From: Planctomycetales bacterium | GTDB taxonomy: Bacteria; Planctomycetota; Planctomycetia; Planctomycetales; Planctomycetaceae | Direction: 5' to 3' | Assembly: GCA_028285345.1 (NCBI GenBank) | Contig: JANQPT010000030.1 | Coordinates: 1-64,000 of the forward strand | Length of the DNA stretch: 64,000 bases | Shown here: positions 8,828-18,248 of the stretch, piece by piece | Layout: every line of letters starts with the position of its first letter | Position numbering within the stretch: position 1 is the first letter of the stretch | Notes under the pieces: model-generated | Seen by the model: only the letters and a program-made list of their open reading frames with translations | Database searches by the model: none | What the model was told of the DNA's origin: nothing | Translations under genes and position numbers: made by a program

Positions 8828-9430
8828 TCATCTGCTCCGCTCGATGTCGCCGACATCGCGTTGCCAGCGCTTGCGAATCCACTTGATCAGCACATAAGTG
8901 ACCCCAGACACGGCCACGAGGGAGATGAGTGCTGAGACCGCCACCACCCCTTCCATACTCCGACCACCGGCTGCAGCGGCACCGACCGCTCCGGTGAGGC
9001 AGGCAGCGCAGAAGGTCCCCACCGCCGTGACGAGTACAACTGCCAGGAGCACAAGTGTCACTCCCAGCGAACCCAGAAACATGACCACCGAGGTCATCCA
9101 TGATGTCTGTGCACCGTGGTCTGCACGCCGTCTCACCACGGCAAGAGTTCGCAGAAACGGGACGACGGAGAGGATCGCCAAAAAGATCCCCAGCCCCGGT
9201 GCTGCAAGCGTTAGCCCGATCCAAACGACCGCAACGGCAACAATCATGACCAGGACCGTGTCTTGATCCTCCCGTGTCGGGGGAAGCGGCGGTGGTGGAG
9301 GCAGGGCCGGCTCGTCTGGAGCCGCGAGTGCTACATCCAATTCGGCACCGCAAACGGTGCAGCGCCGTTTGAAGCGGCGGTTGATTTCGCCGCACTCACG
9401 ACATTCGTTGAAGAGTCGAGGAGCATTCAT
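8828..9430 (-). CDS. Zinc-ribbon membrane protein
   Basis: The 200-residue product begins with a C-R-E-C-G / C-T-V-C-G double knuckle (residues 10-28), a classic zinc ribbon, followed by a proline-rich linker (residues 43-52) and about five membrane helices with a basic C-terminus. No family beyond the zinc ribbon is recognisable. Its start overlaps the stop of the preceding membrane gene by the ATGA arrangement, and its own stop overlaps an upstream ATG of the radical SAM gene, so it sits in the middle of a tightly coupled operon. It could be a scaffold or regulator of the lipid-modifying pair, but that is inference from position only. Confidence 0.75.
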   Translation of the reverse strand: MNAPRLFNECRECGEINRRFKRRCTVCGAELDVALAAPDEPALPPPPPLPPTREDQDTVLVMIVAVAVVWIGLTLAAPGLGIFLAILSVVPFLRTLAVVRRRADHGAQTSWMTSVVMFLGSLGVTLVLLAVVLVTAVGTFCAACLTGAVGAAAAGGRSMEGVVAVSALISLVAVSGVTYVLIKWIRKRWQRDVGDIERSR

Positions 9431-10083
9431 GGCCGCTGCCGCTCCTGAACCCGATTTGCGTAGTCGCGGGCCATTCCGTGGACCTTCCGCACAATCTGGC
9501 CGATCACGATTCCCGTCAGACCGAGTGCGACCAGCGTAATCAACTGGTAATACCGTGGGACGGTAATGTCCCGTTCGGTGAACCAGCGGGCTTCACCCAA
9601 CAGGAAGAGATAACCCGCCAGCGCGCCCAGTGCGGCGCAGCGGACAAGCGCGAGATTGAATCGCAGGCCGGAGAGAGCGATCAGCAGAAAGTAACCGACC
9701 AGCAACGGGCTGCGCGGCCCGTCCGCGATCGCCAGAATCGCTGTCAGCAGAAACAAGTCGATCCCGGTCGAAATGAACTTCAGCGCGGCGGGAAAAAACC
9801 CATTGCGCAGACAGGCATGGACCGCGACCGCTGAGATGGTCCAGGCGACCGCGAGCAGCGTGACCTGCAAGTGAAACCGATCGTTAACCGCTTCTTCGCG
9901 GGGAAGTTGCAGAATCCCCAGATTGACTCCGTAGTGATTGATCAGCTCAATCGAATAAAAGGCGGCGACCCCCACGACCCGCAACAAATTGGCCCGCCGC
10001 TCGCCGGCATATTCCTGCCAGCGGCGGACGGTGACCCATGGCGCATCGCGTTCGACGGCTTGAGGGCTGCTCTCTGATTCCAT
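9427..10083 (-). CDS. Multi-pass membrane protein, first gene of the radical SAM/Lgt-like operon
   Basis: A 218-residue protein with about six membrane helices after a soluble N-terminus of roughly 35 residues, ending in a basic, possibly coiled tail. The helices resemble the membrane modules in front of bacterial histidine kinases and cyclases, but there is no catalytic domain. I chose the ATG at 10083 over the TTG just before it. It overlaps the zinc-ribbon gene by 4 bp and is the first gene of the operon; the 300 bp upstream of it should hold the promoter. Function unknown. Confidence 0.7.
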   Translation of the reverse strand: MESESSPQAVERDAPWVTVRRWQEYAGERRANLLRVVGVAAFYSIELINHYGVNLGILQLPREEAVNDRFHLQVTLLAVAWTISAVAVHACLRNGFFPAALKFISTGIDLFLLTAILAIADGPRSPLLVGYFLLIALSGLRFNLALVRCAALGALAGYLFLLGEARWFTERDITVPRYYQLITLVALGLTGIVIGQIVRKVHGMARDYANRVQERQRP

Positions 10084-10086
10084 CAA

Positions 10087-10388
10087 CCGCCCCGGGGGTG
10101 TGAACTCGTCAGGTCAGATTCGTTGCTCTCACGGTAGTCGGAATTCGCACCAAGTTATAACGCAAGTTGATTTTGAATTCCACGGAATCTTAGGGCCATA
10201 AGCTAGCTGGATCATTGCGCTTCACAGCCTGCAGCTTGTTTCGCAAAGTTTCTTCGCGATCGCTTGCAGTGTGGTCGAGCAATCCGAGACATCGCGCGAT
10301 CAGGCATCTGCCACGTTTTATCGCGAACGGCTCACGGGGGAGATCCGCGATGCTTGCTAGAATCCCGGAAGCGATGTTCTGATAAAAA
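10087..10388. other. Non-coding stretch between operon start and tRNA repeat
   Basis: About 300 bp upstream of the membrane/radical SAM operon. A minus-strand frame here gives a plausible 65-residue tail ending at 10190, but it has no start of its own and runs back through the tRNA fragment, so at most it is a gene remnant. No promoter motif is convincing. Confidence 0.35.
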
Positions 10389-10439
10389 TAGCCGAGGCGG
10401 GACTCGAACCCGCACGCCCTTAACGGACCCGGGATTTTA
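10389..10439 (-). repeat. Detached 3' half of tRNA-Leu(TAA), distal att-like repeat
   Basis: These 51 bases are identical to the intact tRNA-Leu gene at 12177-12227, from the anticodon loop to the discriminator base A73. Identity stops at both edges: on one side exactly at the tRNA 3' end, on the other inside the anticodon loop. A copy of the 3' half of a tRNA lying downstream of the intact gene in the same orientation is the standard scar of tyrosine-recombinase integration, with the crossover in the anticodon loop. Confidence 0.85.
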
Positions 10440-10692
10440 GGTTCGTCAGTACCGTTCGGTCTGTGTGCGACTAGCCTTTGAATGCCTATTATTGTAGTGT
10501 TTGCGGAGTGGGTGAGGACGAAGGAGCTCAAGATTCTTGCGAGATTTTCTGACAGATCCGCTGACGCTTTTGATGATCACGAGGGGCCGCGTATCTGCCG
10601 CCTCAGAGTGTTCCAACGTAGCGCCAATGTCTGGGTGTTGTTGAACGGTACGCGGGGCAGGGAGAGCCCCTGTTTCTGTTTGGGGGGAATCC

Positions 10693-11187
10693 ATGAAGGA
10701 CGACGATGATGACATTCGACGGGCACTTCAAGAGCTTGCCGATGAGTCCGGTAGTGGGGTGGATCCAGAATCGTTAAATATTTCCCGGAATTCAAGCACA
10801 ATTTCGATCACAACCGACGAAGATCTTCGTCGCAAGTCAGCAGACATCGTGTTGACAACGACCGTTCATATCGAGGGCCACCGCGTCGAGAGCTATTGCG
10901 GCATCGAGTCCGTCGAGTATGTGATCGGCACTGGAATCTTTTCCGAGCTGACCAGTGGAGTCGCCGATATGTTCGGTGCTCGGTCGAGCGCCTTCGAGAA
11001 CAAGCTGCAACAGGCGAAAGCAGACGCTTTCTCGGAATTGCAGATGAGAGCCGTCAGGGCCGGTGCAAATGCTGTGATCGGAGTTGATTTGGATTACACG
11101 GAATTCACGGGAAACCGCGTCGCGTTAATCGTCAGCGGGACGCTGGTCAAAATTGTTCCGAAGCCGCCTGTAAAGCCGCGATCATAA
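10693..11187 (+). CDS. YbjQ/UPF0145-like (heavy-metal-binding-domain) protein
   Basis: The 164-residue product has a charged N-terminus (M-K-D-D-D-D-D), then from about residue 55 a domain reading like UPF0145: an early conserved glycine segment (Y-C-G-I-E-S-V-E-Y-V-I-G-T-G), a helix with regularly spaced Ala residues (N-K-L-Q-Q-A-K-A-D-A), and the hallmark G-A-N-A-V-I-G-V-D-L-D-Y followed by a V-S-G-T-L-V strand. UPF0145 proteins form pentameric rings; their role is not settled. The gene is the first of the three inside the tRNA-bounded element. The ATG lies close behind a G-rich tract (GGGGGGAATCC) that can serve as ribosome site. Confidence 0.7.
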   Translation: MKDDDDDIRRALQELADESGSGVDPESLNISRNSSTISITTDEDLRRKSADIVLTTTVHIEGHRVESYCGIESVEYVIGTGIFSELTSGVADMFGARSSAFENKLQQAKADAFSELQMRAVRAGANAVIGVDLDYTEFTGNRVALIVSGTLVKIVPKPPVKPRS

Positions 11188-11229
11188 CCGGGATTCGTCG
11201 AGTTGCTGTTCAATAAGGAAGGCACTTGA

Positions 11230-11829
11230 ATGTTCTCATGGACTGAATTCGCAGAATCGTCAGTGCTGATCGCGGTGGTCGCTTGGCTCATCAGGTCTCT
11301 CACGAAATATATTCTCGATCGTGATCTCTCCTCGCAAATCGAACGGCTCAAGGCCGACTTACGAGTCGAAGCGTTTCAGCGGGAAACAACATTTTCCCGA
11401 ATGCATGAGAAGCAGGCAGACGTCATCGCCGACGTTTACGCGAAGCTTCATGAGTTGTTTGAAGCCGTGAGCCGTCTCGTGGCGATCCTAGAATCGGGGG
11501 AAACAACCAAAGTGGAATTGTCGGAAAGATGCCGCGTGGCTGTCTCTGATTTCAATGAAGCGTTTTACCCACATCGCCTTTACGTTCCCGCACCGCTCGA
11601 TACGGAGATTAAGGATTTTGCAGGAGAGCTTGTGACAATTGCTAATGACTTCATGTTCGGGTTTCATCAAGAGCAGTCGGGAAAGGTGCACGATTGGGAG
11701 AAACGAAAAGACTACTGGGGAGATGCGTTTAACAAGGTCTCAGATAAAGCGAATCCAGTTTTCAACGATCTTCGCGAGAAATTTCGTGATTTGATTGGGG
11801 TGAATCTAGAAAAGGAAAAGAGCAAATAA
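11230..11829 (+). CDS. N-terminally anchored coiled-coil protein, unknown
   Basis: The 199-residue product has one hydrophobic segment (residues 8-25, with I-A-V-V-A-W-L-I) then a long helical, charge-rich cytoplasmic region (residues 30-100 heptad-like), ending in a lysine-rich tail. A strong AAGGAAGG ribosome site precedes the ATG. Proteins of this shape (one membrane helix followed by a coiled coil) are common cargo of small islands, and some are defence components, but there is no catalytic motif. It follows the YbjQ-like gene by 42 bp and is probably co-transcribed with it. Confidence 0.6.
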   Translation: MFSWTEFAESSVLIAVVAWLIRSLTKYILDRDLSSQIERLKADLRVEAFQRETTFSRMHEKQADVIADVYAKLHELFEAVSRLVAILESGETTKVELSERCRVAVSDFNEAFYPHRLYVPAPLDTEIKDFAGELVTIANDFMFGFHQEQSGKVHDWEKRKDYWGDAFNKVSDKANPVFNDLREKFRDLIGVNLEKEKSK

Positions 11830-11937
11830 CAAAACACCTGGATGGGGAGTCATGACCCCGTTAACGGGCCGGCAAGGCGGAGATCATTCCGCCGCGTTGT
11901 TGGTCGGTCGGCCCGGACGATCCAAAGGGAATGAGAA

Positions 11938-12129
11938 ATGCAAAACAGCGCGTATGTCGCCGAGTTTTTGAAATTGTCCGAGAATGTCGAGGGGCTACTC
12001 TATTCGGTTCAATCCGAGTGGGAATTGCCGCCTGACCGTGGTGACGATTTTGCTCGCGAAGCGTTTCGCGAAGTTACTGACACTTCTAGTGAAGACCGCC
12101 CATCAGCAAGCAACAACGCGAAAAACTGA
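11938..12129 (+). CDS. Small ORF (63 residues) at the tRNA end of the element
   Basis: A 63-residue acidic peptide with an AAGGGAATGAG site before its ATG. Its amphipathic N-terminal half (A-E-F-L-K-L-S-E-N-V-E-G-L-L) could form a helix; the C-terminus is polar and looks disordered. The 108 bp before it contain two hairpins, CCCGTTAACGGG near 11850 and GGCGGA-6-TCCGCC near 11877, which separate it from the upstream gene. No family recognised; it may not be translated. Confidence 0.4.
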   Translation: MQNSAYVAEFLKLSENVEGLLYSVQSEWELPPDRGDDFAREAFREVTDTSSEDRPSASNNAKN

Positions 12130-12176
12130 GGCCCGGACGGTTCTCATAAGCTGTTGTCTTCCAACCGTTTGTAAAT

Positions 12177-12261
12177 TAGCCGAGGCGGGACTCGAACCCG
12201 CACGCCCTTAACGGACCCGGGATTTTAAGTCCCGTGCGTCTGCCAATTCCGCCACTCGGCC
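12177..12261 (-). tRNA. tRNA-Leu(TAA)
   Basis: Read on the minus strand the 85 bases fold as a leucine tRNA: acceptor GGCCGAG pairing with CTCGGCT (G-U at the first pair), D arm GGCGGAATTGGCAGACGC, anticodon stem CGGGA/TCCCG with loop CTTAAAA (anticodon TAA, reading UUA), an extended variable arm, and T arm GCGGG-TTCGAGT-CCCGC. The discriminator base is A, as required for leucine, and no CCA is encoded. Its 3' 51 bases are duplicated at 10389-10439. Confidence 0.95.
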
Positions 12262-12323
12262 GGCGTCTTAAGCGCTTCCATTTATAGCGTTCGGAACACT
12301 TGATTGCCAACGCGGTTCAGTCA

Positions 12324-12512
12324 TCAGCGGGTGAAGCCGCTGGTGTTGCTGACATCGTCGTCGCAATTGTAGCCGCAGCAATCCTTGATTTGAACTGAGG
12401 CACCCGCCGCGACATTGATCCCGTGCTCCTCCCACACAGCCAAGGCGAAGACGCCGCAATAGGACGGACCGACGCCACCCCCACCGGCCGATGCTTGCGG
12501 TCGAGGCTGGTT
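12324..12512 (-). pseudogene. Cysteine-rich peptide-like open frame without a start (possible gene 3' remnant)
   Basis: This frame is open between two stops for 62 codons and reads like protein: a glycine run, then S-Y-C-G-V-F-A-L-A-V-W-E-E-H-G-I-N-V and a D-C-C-G-Y-N-C-D-D-D motif before the stop. The two other minus-strand frames over the same bases are Arg/Ser-rich and shadow-like. There is no ATG; the only likely start is a GTG at codon 26. It sits between tRNA-Leu and oxyR, next to the element, so it may be the tail of a gene cut by the insertion. I do not recognise it. Confidence 0.3.
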
Positions 12513-12533
12513 TCACGCTCGGTGGGGTCTACT

Positions 12534-13406
12534 TCAATGGCCGGACCGCAGCCGCTCGCGAAATGCATTGAGCAGGCGGCTTTGAAAGCGATATGGATTC
12601 CAGACCACGGCGATCGTGCGGGTCGGTTTGCGGCCGACAATGGAGCGATAGACCCGTCGATCACACTGATCAAGTTTCCGCGCCATCTCCGGAATCATGG
12701 AGACTCCATGCGAGAGGGAAACCAACTCCTGCACCATCGCCAATTGGCTTGTTCGCTCGACGGCGACCGGTTGGAAGGAACGCTCGCGGCAGAAGGAGAC
12801 GATGTTGTCCGACAAACAGTGGGCTTCGTCGAGCAGGACAAAGGGATAGGGTTCCACGTCGCTCAGACGAATCTTTTCCTTTTCCACCAGCGGGTGGTCG
12901 GGTGGAACAACGAGCAGCAGTTCTTCTTTGAAAAGTTCTTGCACCTCCAGATATTTGGCCGGGACCGGCAACGCCAGAATTGCGAGATCGATTTCTCCTT
13001 GTGTGCAGCTCTTTAGCAAATTGTCTGTAGTGTTCTCCTGCACGATGATCGTCGCTTTGGGAAACTCCTTGGAAAACTGCCGCAGGACCTCAGGTAGGAA
13101 GTAGGGGGCGATGGTGGGGATGGCTCCGACGCGTATCCGGCCGCTTTGGCCGTCATCACAGATCTCCGCCTTGGTGTCTTCGATCAAGGAAAGAATCTGC
13201 TGCGCCCGCCCCTGAAGCAGCGTGCCTGCGTCGGTCAGCGAGAGTGATCTCCCCTGTCGCTCGAAGACCGGCTGGCCCAGTTCCTCCTCGAGCCGCTGGA
13301 TCGAACGGCTCAGTGCGGGCTGCGAGATGCCAAGCTCCTCCGCCGCCCGGGTGAAATTCGCCAACTCAGCGATGCGGAGAAAATATCGAAGCTGATCGAA
13401 TTCCAT
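12534..13406 (-). CDS. oxyR: OxyR, LysR-family peroxide sensor
   Basis: A 290-residue LysR-type regulator: N-terminal winged HTH (residues 1-60 with [17 protein letters not shown]) and an effector domain. The redox pair of OxyR is present: C197 in A-H-C-L-S-D and C206 in V-S-F-C, nine residues apart exactly as C199 and C208 of the E. coli protein. Oxidation of this pair to a disulfide by peroxide switches the factor on. It is divergent from katG across a short region holding a LysR-type inverted repeat, the usual arrangement for a sensor controlling its peroxidase gene and itself. Identity is strong because of both cysteines and context. Confidence 0.9.
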   Translation of the reverse strand: MEFDQLRYFLRIAELANFTRAAEELGISQPALSRSIQRLEEELGQPVFERQGRSLSLTDAGTLLQGRAQQILSLIEDTKAEICDDGQSGRIRVGAIPTIAPYFLPEVLRQFSKEFPKATIIVQENTTDNLLKSCTQGEIDLAILALPVPAKYLEVQELFKEELLLVVPPDHPLVEKEKIRLSDVEPYPFVLLDEAHCLSDNIVSFCRERSFQPVAVERTSQLAMVQELVSLSHGVSMIPEMARKLDQCDRRVYRSIVGRKPTRTIAVVWNPYRFQSRLLNAFRERLRSGH

Positions 13407-13462
13407 TGCGGATTCCTCAGGTCATGGCCCGGAATGGACCAGAGACTTTACCATGCGTTTTG

Positions 13463-13488
13463 TGCATTGACCATATTACAACAATGCA
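13463..13488. promoter_or_regulatory. Inverted repeat between oxyR and katG, probable OxyR operator
   Basis: A perfect 7-bp inverted repeat TGCATTG-N12-CAATGCA lies centrally in the 177-bp divergent region, with an AT-rich core. Size and spacing fit a LysR-type T-N11-A box. It lies 57 bp from the oxyR start and about 95 bp from the katG start. Confidence 0.6.
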
Positions 13489-13517
13489 TTGGACGAATCA
13501 CGCAAACAGGCGAATAA

Positions 13518-15947
<2,430 letters not shown>

Positions 15948-15990
15948 AGACGTGTGGCCGTCGGTCAACGCTGATTCTCCCTTGTTCCAA

Positions 15991-16024
15991 GACGACACCC
16001 GCTGGTTGACGCCAGCGGGTCGTC
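15991..16024 (+). terminator. Hairpin downstream of katG
   Basis: A 13-bp stem (GACGA..CCCGCTGG with a 2-base bulge, pairing with CCAGCGGGTCGTC) around a 6-base loop, 43 bp after the katG stop. There is no immediate T run, though TTTTT occurs at 16038-16042. Confidence 0.55.
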
Positions 16025-16035
16025 TCGGACTATGA

Positions 16036-16076
16036 GCTTTTTGGTCCCGTGCATCTGCCGATTCCGCGACTCTGCA
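16036..16076 (-). pseudogene. Decayed 5' half of a tRNA-Leu
   Basis: Aligned without gaps to the 5' half of the intact tRNA-Leu (12221-12261), 33 of 41 bases match, including the D arm and the CGGGAC part of the anticodon stem. Similarity ends in the anticodon loop, the position where the 3'-half copy at 10389-10439 begins. The mismatches at the acceptor base and variable sites mean it is not a functional gene. It is in the same orientation as the other two tRNA-Leu pieces. Confidence 0.65.
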
Positions 16077-16129
16077 GTCGACCGCGACCACTTTTTCATT
16101 TCCGCCGCTGCCGGAAGTAGAACGCCAAT

Positions 16130-17233
16130 TCAACCGTCGGCCACATTGACGAATACTTTCAGCGCCGACTGGTCTTCGACGAGCAAACGCATCATCTCGG
16201 CATAATTCTCCAAGCCGTCGACCGGATTCGTCAAAATGCGCTGCGTTGCGTCGGGATAGGTCACTTCACCCAGCGCCAAATCGGCGATCCCCGACTCGAA
16301 GTGGCGGTAATTGGCATTGACCGAACCCAAGAGCAGCTTGTTTCCCAGCACCCAATTGAGATTCACGTTGTCCGCCGGGATTTGAATGTTGCGCTGCCCG
16401 CCGGTGATGCTGGTCCAGACGATCGCGCCGTTGTGCCCCAGGACTTCCATTGCCTCGAATGCCACCTGGCTACTGCCGGTCGCCTCGACGATCAAGTCCG
16501 GCTTGCCGACCTGAGCGACGAGTTCCTTCAGAGACGTTTCCCGCGTGCTGATATAGGTTGCGTCGTATTGCTCGGCGATCTCGGCTTTGAGGCACGGTTT
16601 CTCCGTGCGGGCGATGGTGTAGACCTCCATCCCCCGCAGCCGCAGAATCAACGTGGCCAGCAGACCAATCTGCCCCGCCCCGGTCACGAAGGCCAGCTTG
16701 GGCTCCCAAACCTGCAGCCGCTTTTGGGCTTCGAAGACTTGCTCGACCGCTTTCGCGGCGCAACTCATTGGCTCGGCCAGCACGTGCAAGTGCTTCAGTC
16801 CGATCGGCACGCGGACAATGAACTCGGCGTCATCAACGAAATACTCCGTCAAATAACCGTGGAGCAAGTTGATGCCCCGCTCGTAGTATGTCTCTTCGCT
16901 GGTAATGTCGCTGCGTCCGATACGGTCAAAGATTGACCCGCCGGGACGCCGGACGGTGCAGGTGACATAGTCCCCCGGCCGCACATGCGTGACCGCCGTT
17001 CCGACCTCCTCAACGACTCCGAACGATTCGTGGCCGAGCACGAGAAAGTCGAAACCGGGAGGAGCGGCCCCATAGAGTGCGTCATTGATCTCGCGGTCCG
17101 TCGCGTCAACGCCCACCTTCAATACTTTCACTAATACGCCTCGTCCGTCGGGAACATCGTCCACGCTCGGTATCGGCAGATCCGCCATGTGGACACTGTG
17201 GGCTTCTCCAGGGCGAACGGCGATCGCTTTCAT
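16130..17233 (-). CDS. Zinc-dependent glucose 1-dehydrogenase-type alcohol dehydrogenase
   Basis: A 367-residue medium-chain dehydrogenase. The N-terminal domain keeps G-V-D-A-T-D-R-E-I near residue 40 and G-H-E-S-F-G-V near 67, while L-A-E-P-M-S-C near 156 supplies a further metal-site Glu; the Rossmann domain has G-A-G-Q-I-G-L-L near 190. The glucose-dehydrogenase subgroup (archaeal Gdh type) is marked by the Asp in place of the first zinc Cys, the R-R-P-G-G segment and the N-x-N-W-V-L-G-N-K block, and I favour oxidation of glucose or a related aldose to the lactone with NAD(P). The ATG at 17233 is preferred over an upstream TTG. Neighbours do not form an operon with it. Confidence 0.8.
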   Translation of the reverse strand: MKAIAVRPGEAHSVHMADLPIPSVDDVPDGRGVLVKVLKVGVDATDREINDALYGAAPPGFDFLVLGHESFGVVEEVGTAVTHVRPGDYVTCTVRRPGGSIFDRIGRSDITSEETYYERGINLLHGYLTEYFVDDAEFIVRVPIGLKHLHVLAEPMSCAAKAVEQVFEAQKRLQVWEPKLAFVTGAGQIGLLATLILRLRGMEVYTIARTEKPCLKAEIAEQYDATYISTRETSLKELVAQVGKPDLIVEATGSSQVAFEAMEVLGHNGAIVWTSITGGQRNIQIPADNVNLNWVLGNKLLLGSVNANYRHFESGIADLALGEVTYPDATQRILTNPVDGLENYAEMMRLLVEDQSALKVFVNVADG

Positions 17234-17421
17234 TGCAGTCACAATCAATTTGAAAAACAGGAACGGATGCCGATCACGCCGTCGAGGAAGACAGCCGCGA
17301 TAGACGCAAAAACTGTAATCGACTGCTGTTTTACACTTTCACACCGTCGACCGGGAGAGTTTCCGTAGAATTCGATCGAGATTTTCACCGGATCTTTTGG
17401 ACGCAAGCACAGACGTAACCT

Positions 17422-17550
17422 ATGTTTGAATTGAGACGCGAATCAGTGATTCGCCCGTCGCGTTGGAGGGCCACCGTCCTCGAGCTGCCTTGGGCGAACA
17501 TTTTCGCCGATCATCACGCCATAACTACAGTTTCAGTCAAGAGATGCTGA
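17422..17550 (+). CDS. 42-residue small protein candidate with its own terminator
   Basis: An ATG-to-TGA frame of 43 codons reads as a basic N-terminus (M-F-E-L-R-R-E-S-V-I-R-P-S-R-W-R), then T-V-L-E-L-P-W-A-N-I-F-A-D-H-H and a short polar end. Only 7 bp after the stop a strong intrinsic terminator begins, so a short plus-strand transcript ends here although no other plus-strand gene lies upstream in the gap. There is no good ribosome site, and an 8-bp perfect inverted repeat (GCGAATCA-G-TGATTCGC, 17438-17454) lies within the frame. It could be a small protein gene, a regulatory RNA or both. Confidence 0.45.
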   Translation: MFELRRESVIRPSRWRATVLELPWANIFADHHAITTVSVKRC

Positions 17551-17557
17551 ATCTTAG

Positions 17558-17612
17558 GGCGTGGCAAGGAGAGCTGGGAGCTTCGAGGGGACCTTGCCAC
17601 GCCTGTTTTTTT
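17558..17612 (+). terminator. Strong intrinsic terminator
   Basis: A perfect 12-bp stem (GGCGTGGCAAGG with CCTTGCCACGCC) is followed by TG and a run of seven T on the plus strand. It closes a short transcript from the 17249-17557 region. Confidence 0.85.
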
Positions 17613-17807
17613 GCGCTCTGCTCAATGTCACCGGAGCCCGCAGCAAGGTATTCGGGTTAGCCCGGCTGCAGAAAATGGGCTGAATTTGACGATTCCAGCC
17701 GGAGCAGACGCGAAGCTGCTGCCGATATCAGGATAAATCCCCCTTTGAAGCGTTCTGTTTTGCTTCATCTCATTTCCTGATCGGTCTCCCGGCAAACGGA
17801 TTTCGCC

Positions 17808-18248
17808 GTGCAGCACTCCCAACAATACGACCTTCCGCGCGTCAGCGCCTTTCTTGTCGATGATCGCATTTGGTCGCGATGGAGAGTGCCTTTCCTCATA
17901 CTGGGCGCGGCACTCGGGGCATTGCTTTGGTTCTGGGTCATCTTTGCGAGCAACTCTCCGACACGCCTGAGATCAATCTCAGCATCCGATCCATTCGAAA
18001 ACGGGGTGCACAAGTGGGAAGCCCCGTTGGCGCAGGACGGTGCTGGCGACGCAGTGCAGCTCCCAGCGATACTGACGGCGACCATCGTCTCCGACACACG
18101 CCAAGTGGCAATCATTAACGGATCTGTGTACCGATCGGGCGACATTCTCTTGCTGGGAGAGAAAGAGTCTCGCGTGTTGTCGGTTGAGCCAGGAATGGTG
18201 CGTCTTTGGTATCAAGGTCAAGCGGTGTCTCTGAAACTCCGTTCTTAA
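17808..18248 (+). CDS. GspB/PulB-like single-pass membrane protein
   Basis: The 146-residue product, from a GTG start, has a cytoplasmic N-terminus of about 25 residues, one membrane helix (residues 28-46, F-L-I-L-G-A-A-L-G-A-L-L-W-F-W) and a periplasmic domain. The end of that domain (S-D-T-R-Q-V-A-I-I-N-G-S-V-Y-R-S-G-D ... R-V-L-S-V-E-P-G-M-V-R-L) matches the C-terminal domain of type II secretion factor GspB, which positions the secretin or its ATPase partner. It abuts the next gene, a TPR lipoprotein, with no spacing. No other secretion genes are nearby, so it may serve a complex encoded elsewhere. Confidence 0.65.
   Translation: MQHSQQYDLPRVSAFLVDDRIWSRWRVPFLILGAALGALLWFWVIFASNSPTRLRSISASDPFENGVHKWEAPLAQDGAGDAVQLPAILTATIVSDTRQVAIINGSVYRSGDILLLGEKESRVLSVEPGMVRLWYQGQAVSLKLRS

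Larger units (their letters stand above)
10389..12261. mobile_element. Small tRNA-Leu-integrated element or its remnant
   Basis: About 1.8 kb is bounded by the intact tRNA-Leu and a perfect 51-bp repeat of its 3' half in direct orientation, the geometry expected of an integrated genetic island. Between them lie three small plus-strand ORFs (a YbjQ-like protein, an anchored coiled-coil protein and a 63-codon ORF), while genes on the left run on the minus strand. No integrase, excisionase or replication gene is present, so this is either a deletion remnant or a satellite that needs a recombinase from elsewhere. The repeat and geometry are directly seen; the mobile history is inference. Confidence 0.65.

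Noticed and set aside
7314..9395. A single 693-residue protein covering the radical SAM gene and upstream sequence
   Set aside because: The first 197 codons run opposite no stops only because they overlap the zinc-ribbon gene in another frame; they are Cys/Arg/Ser-rich shadow, and the family's N-terminus begins with the CPEC motif close to the start at 8804.
10190..10531. 113-codon minus-strand ORF
   Set aside because: It runs through the tRNA-Leu fragment, and its first half is therefore not protein-coding; the last 65 codons may be a relic but cannot be supported.
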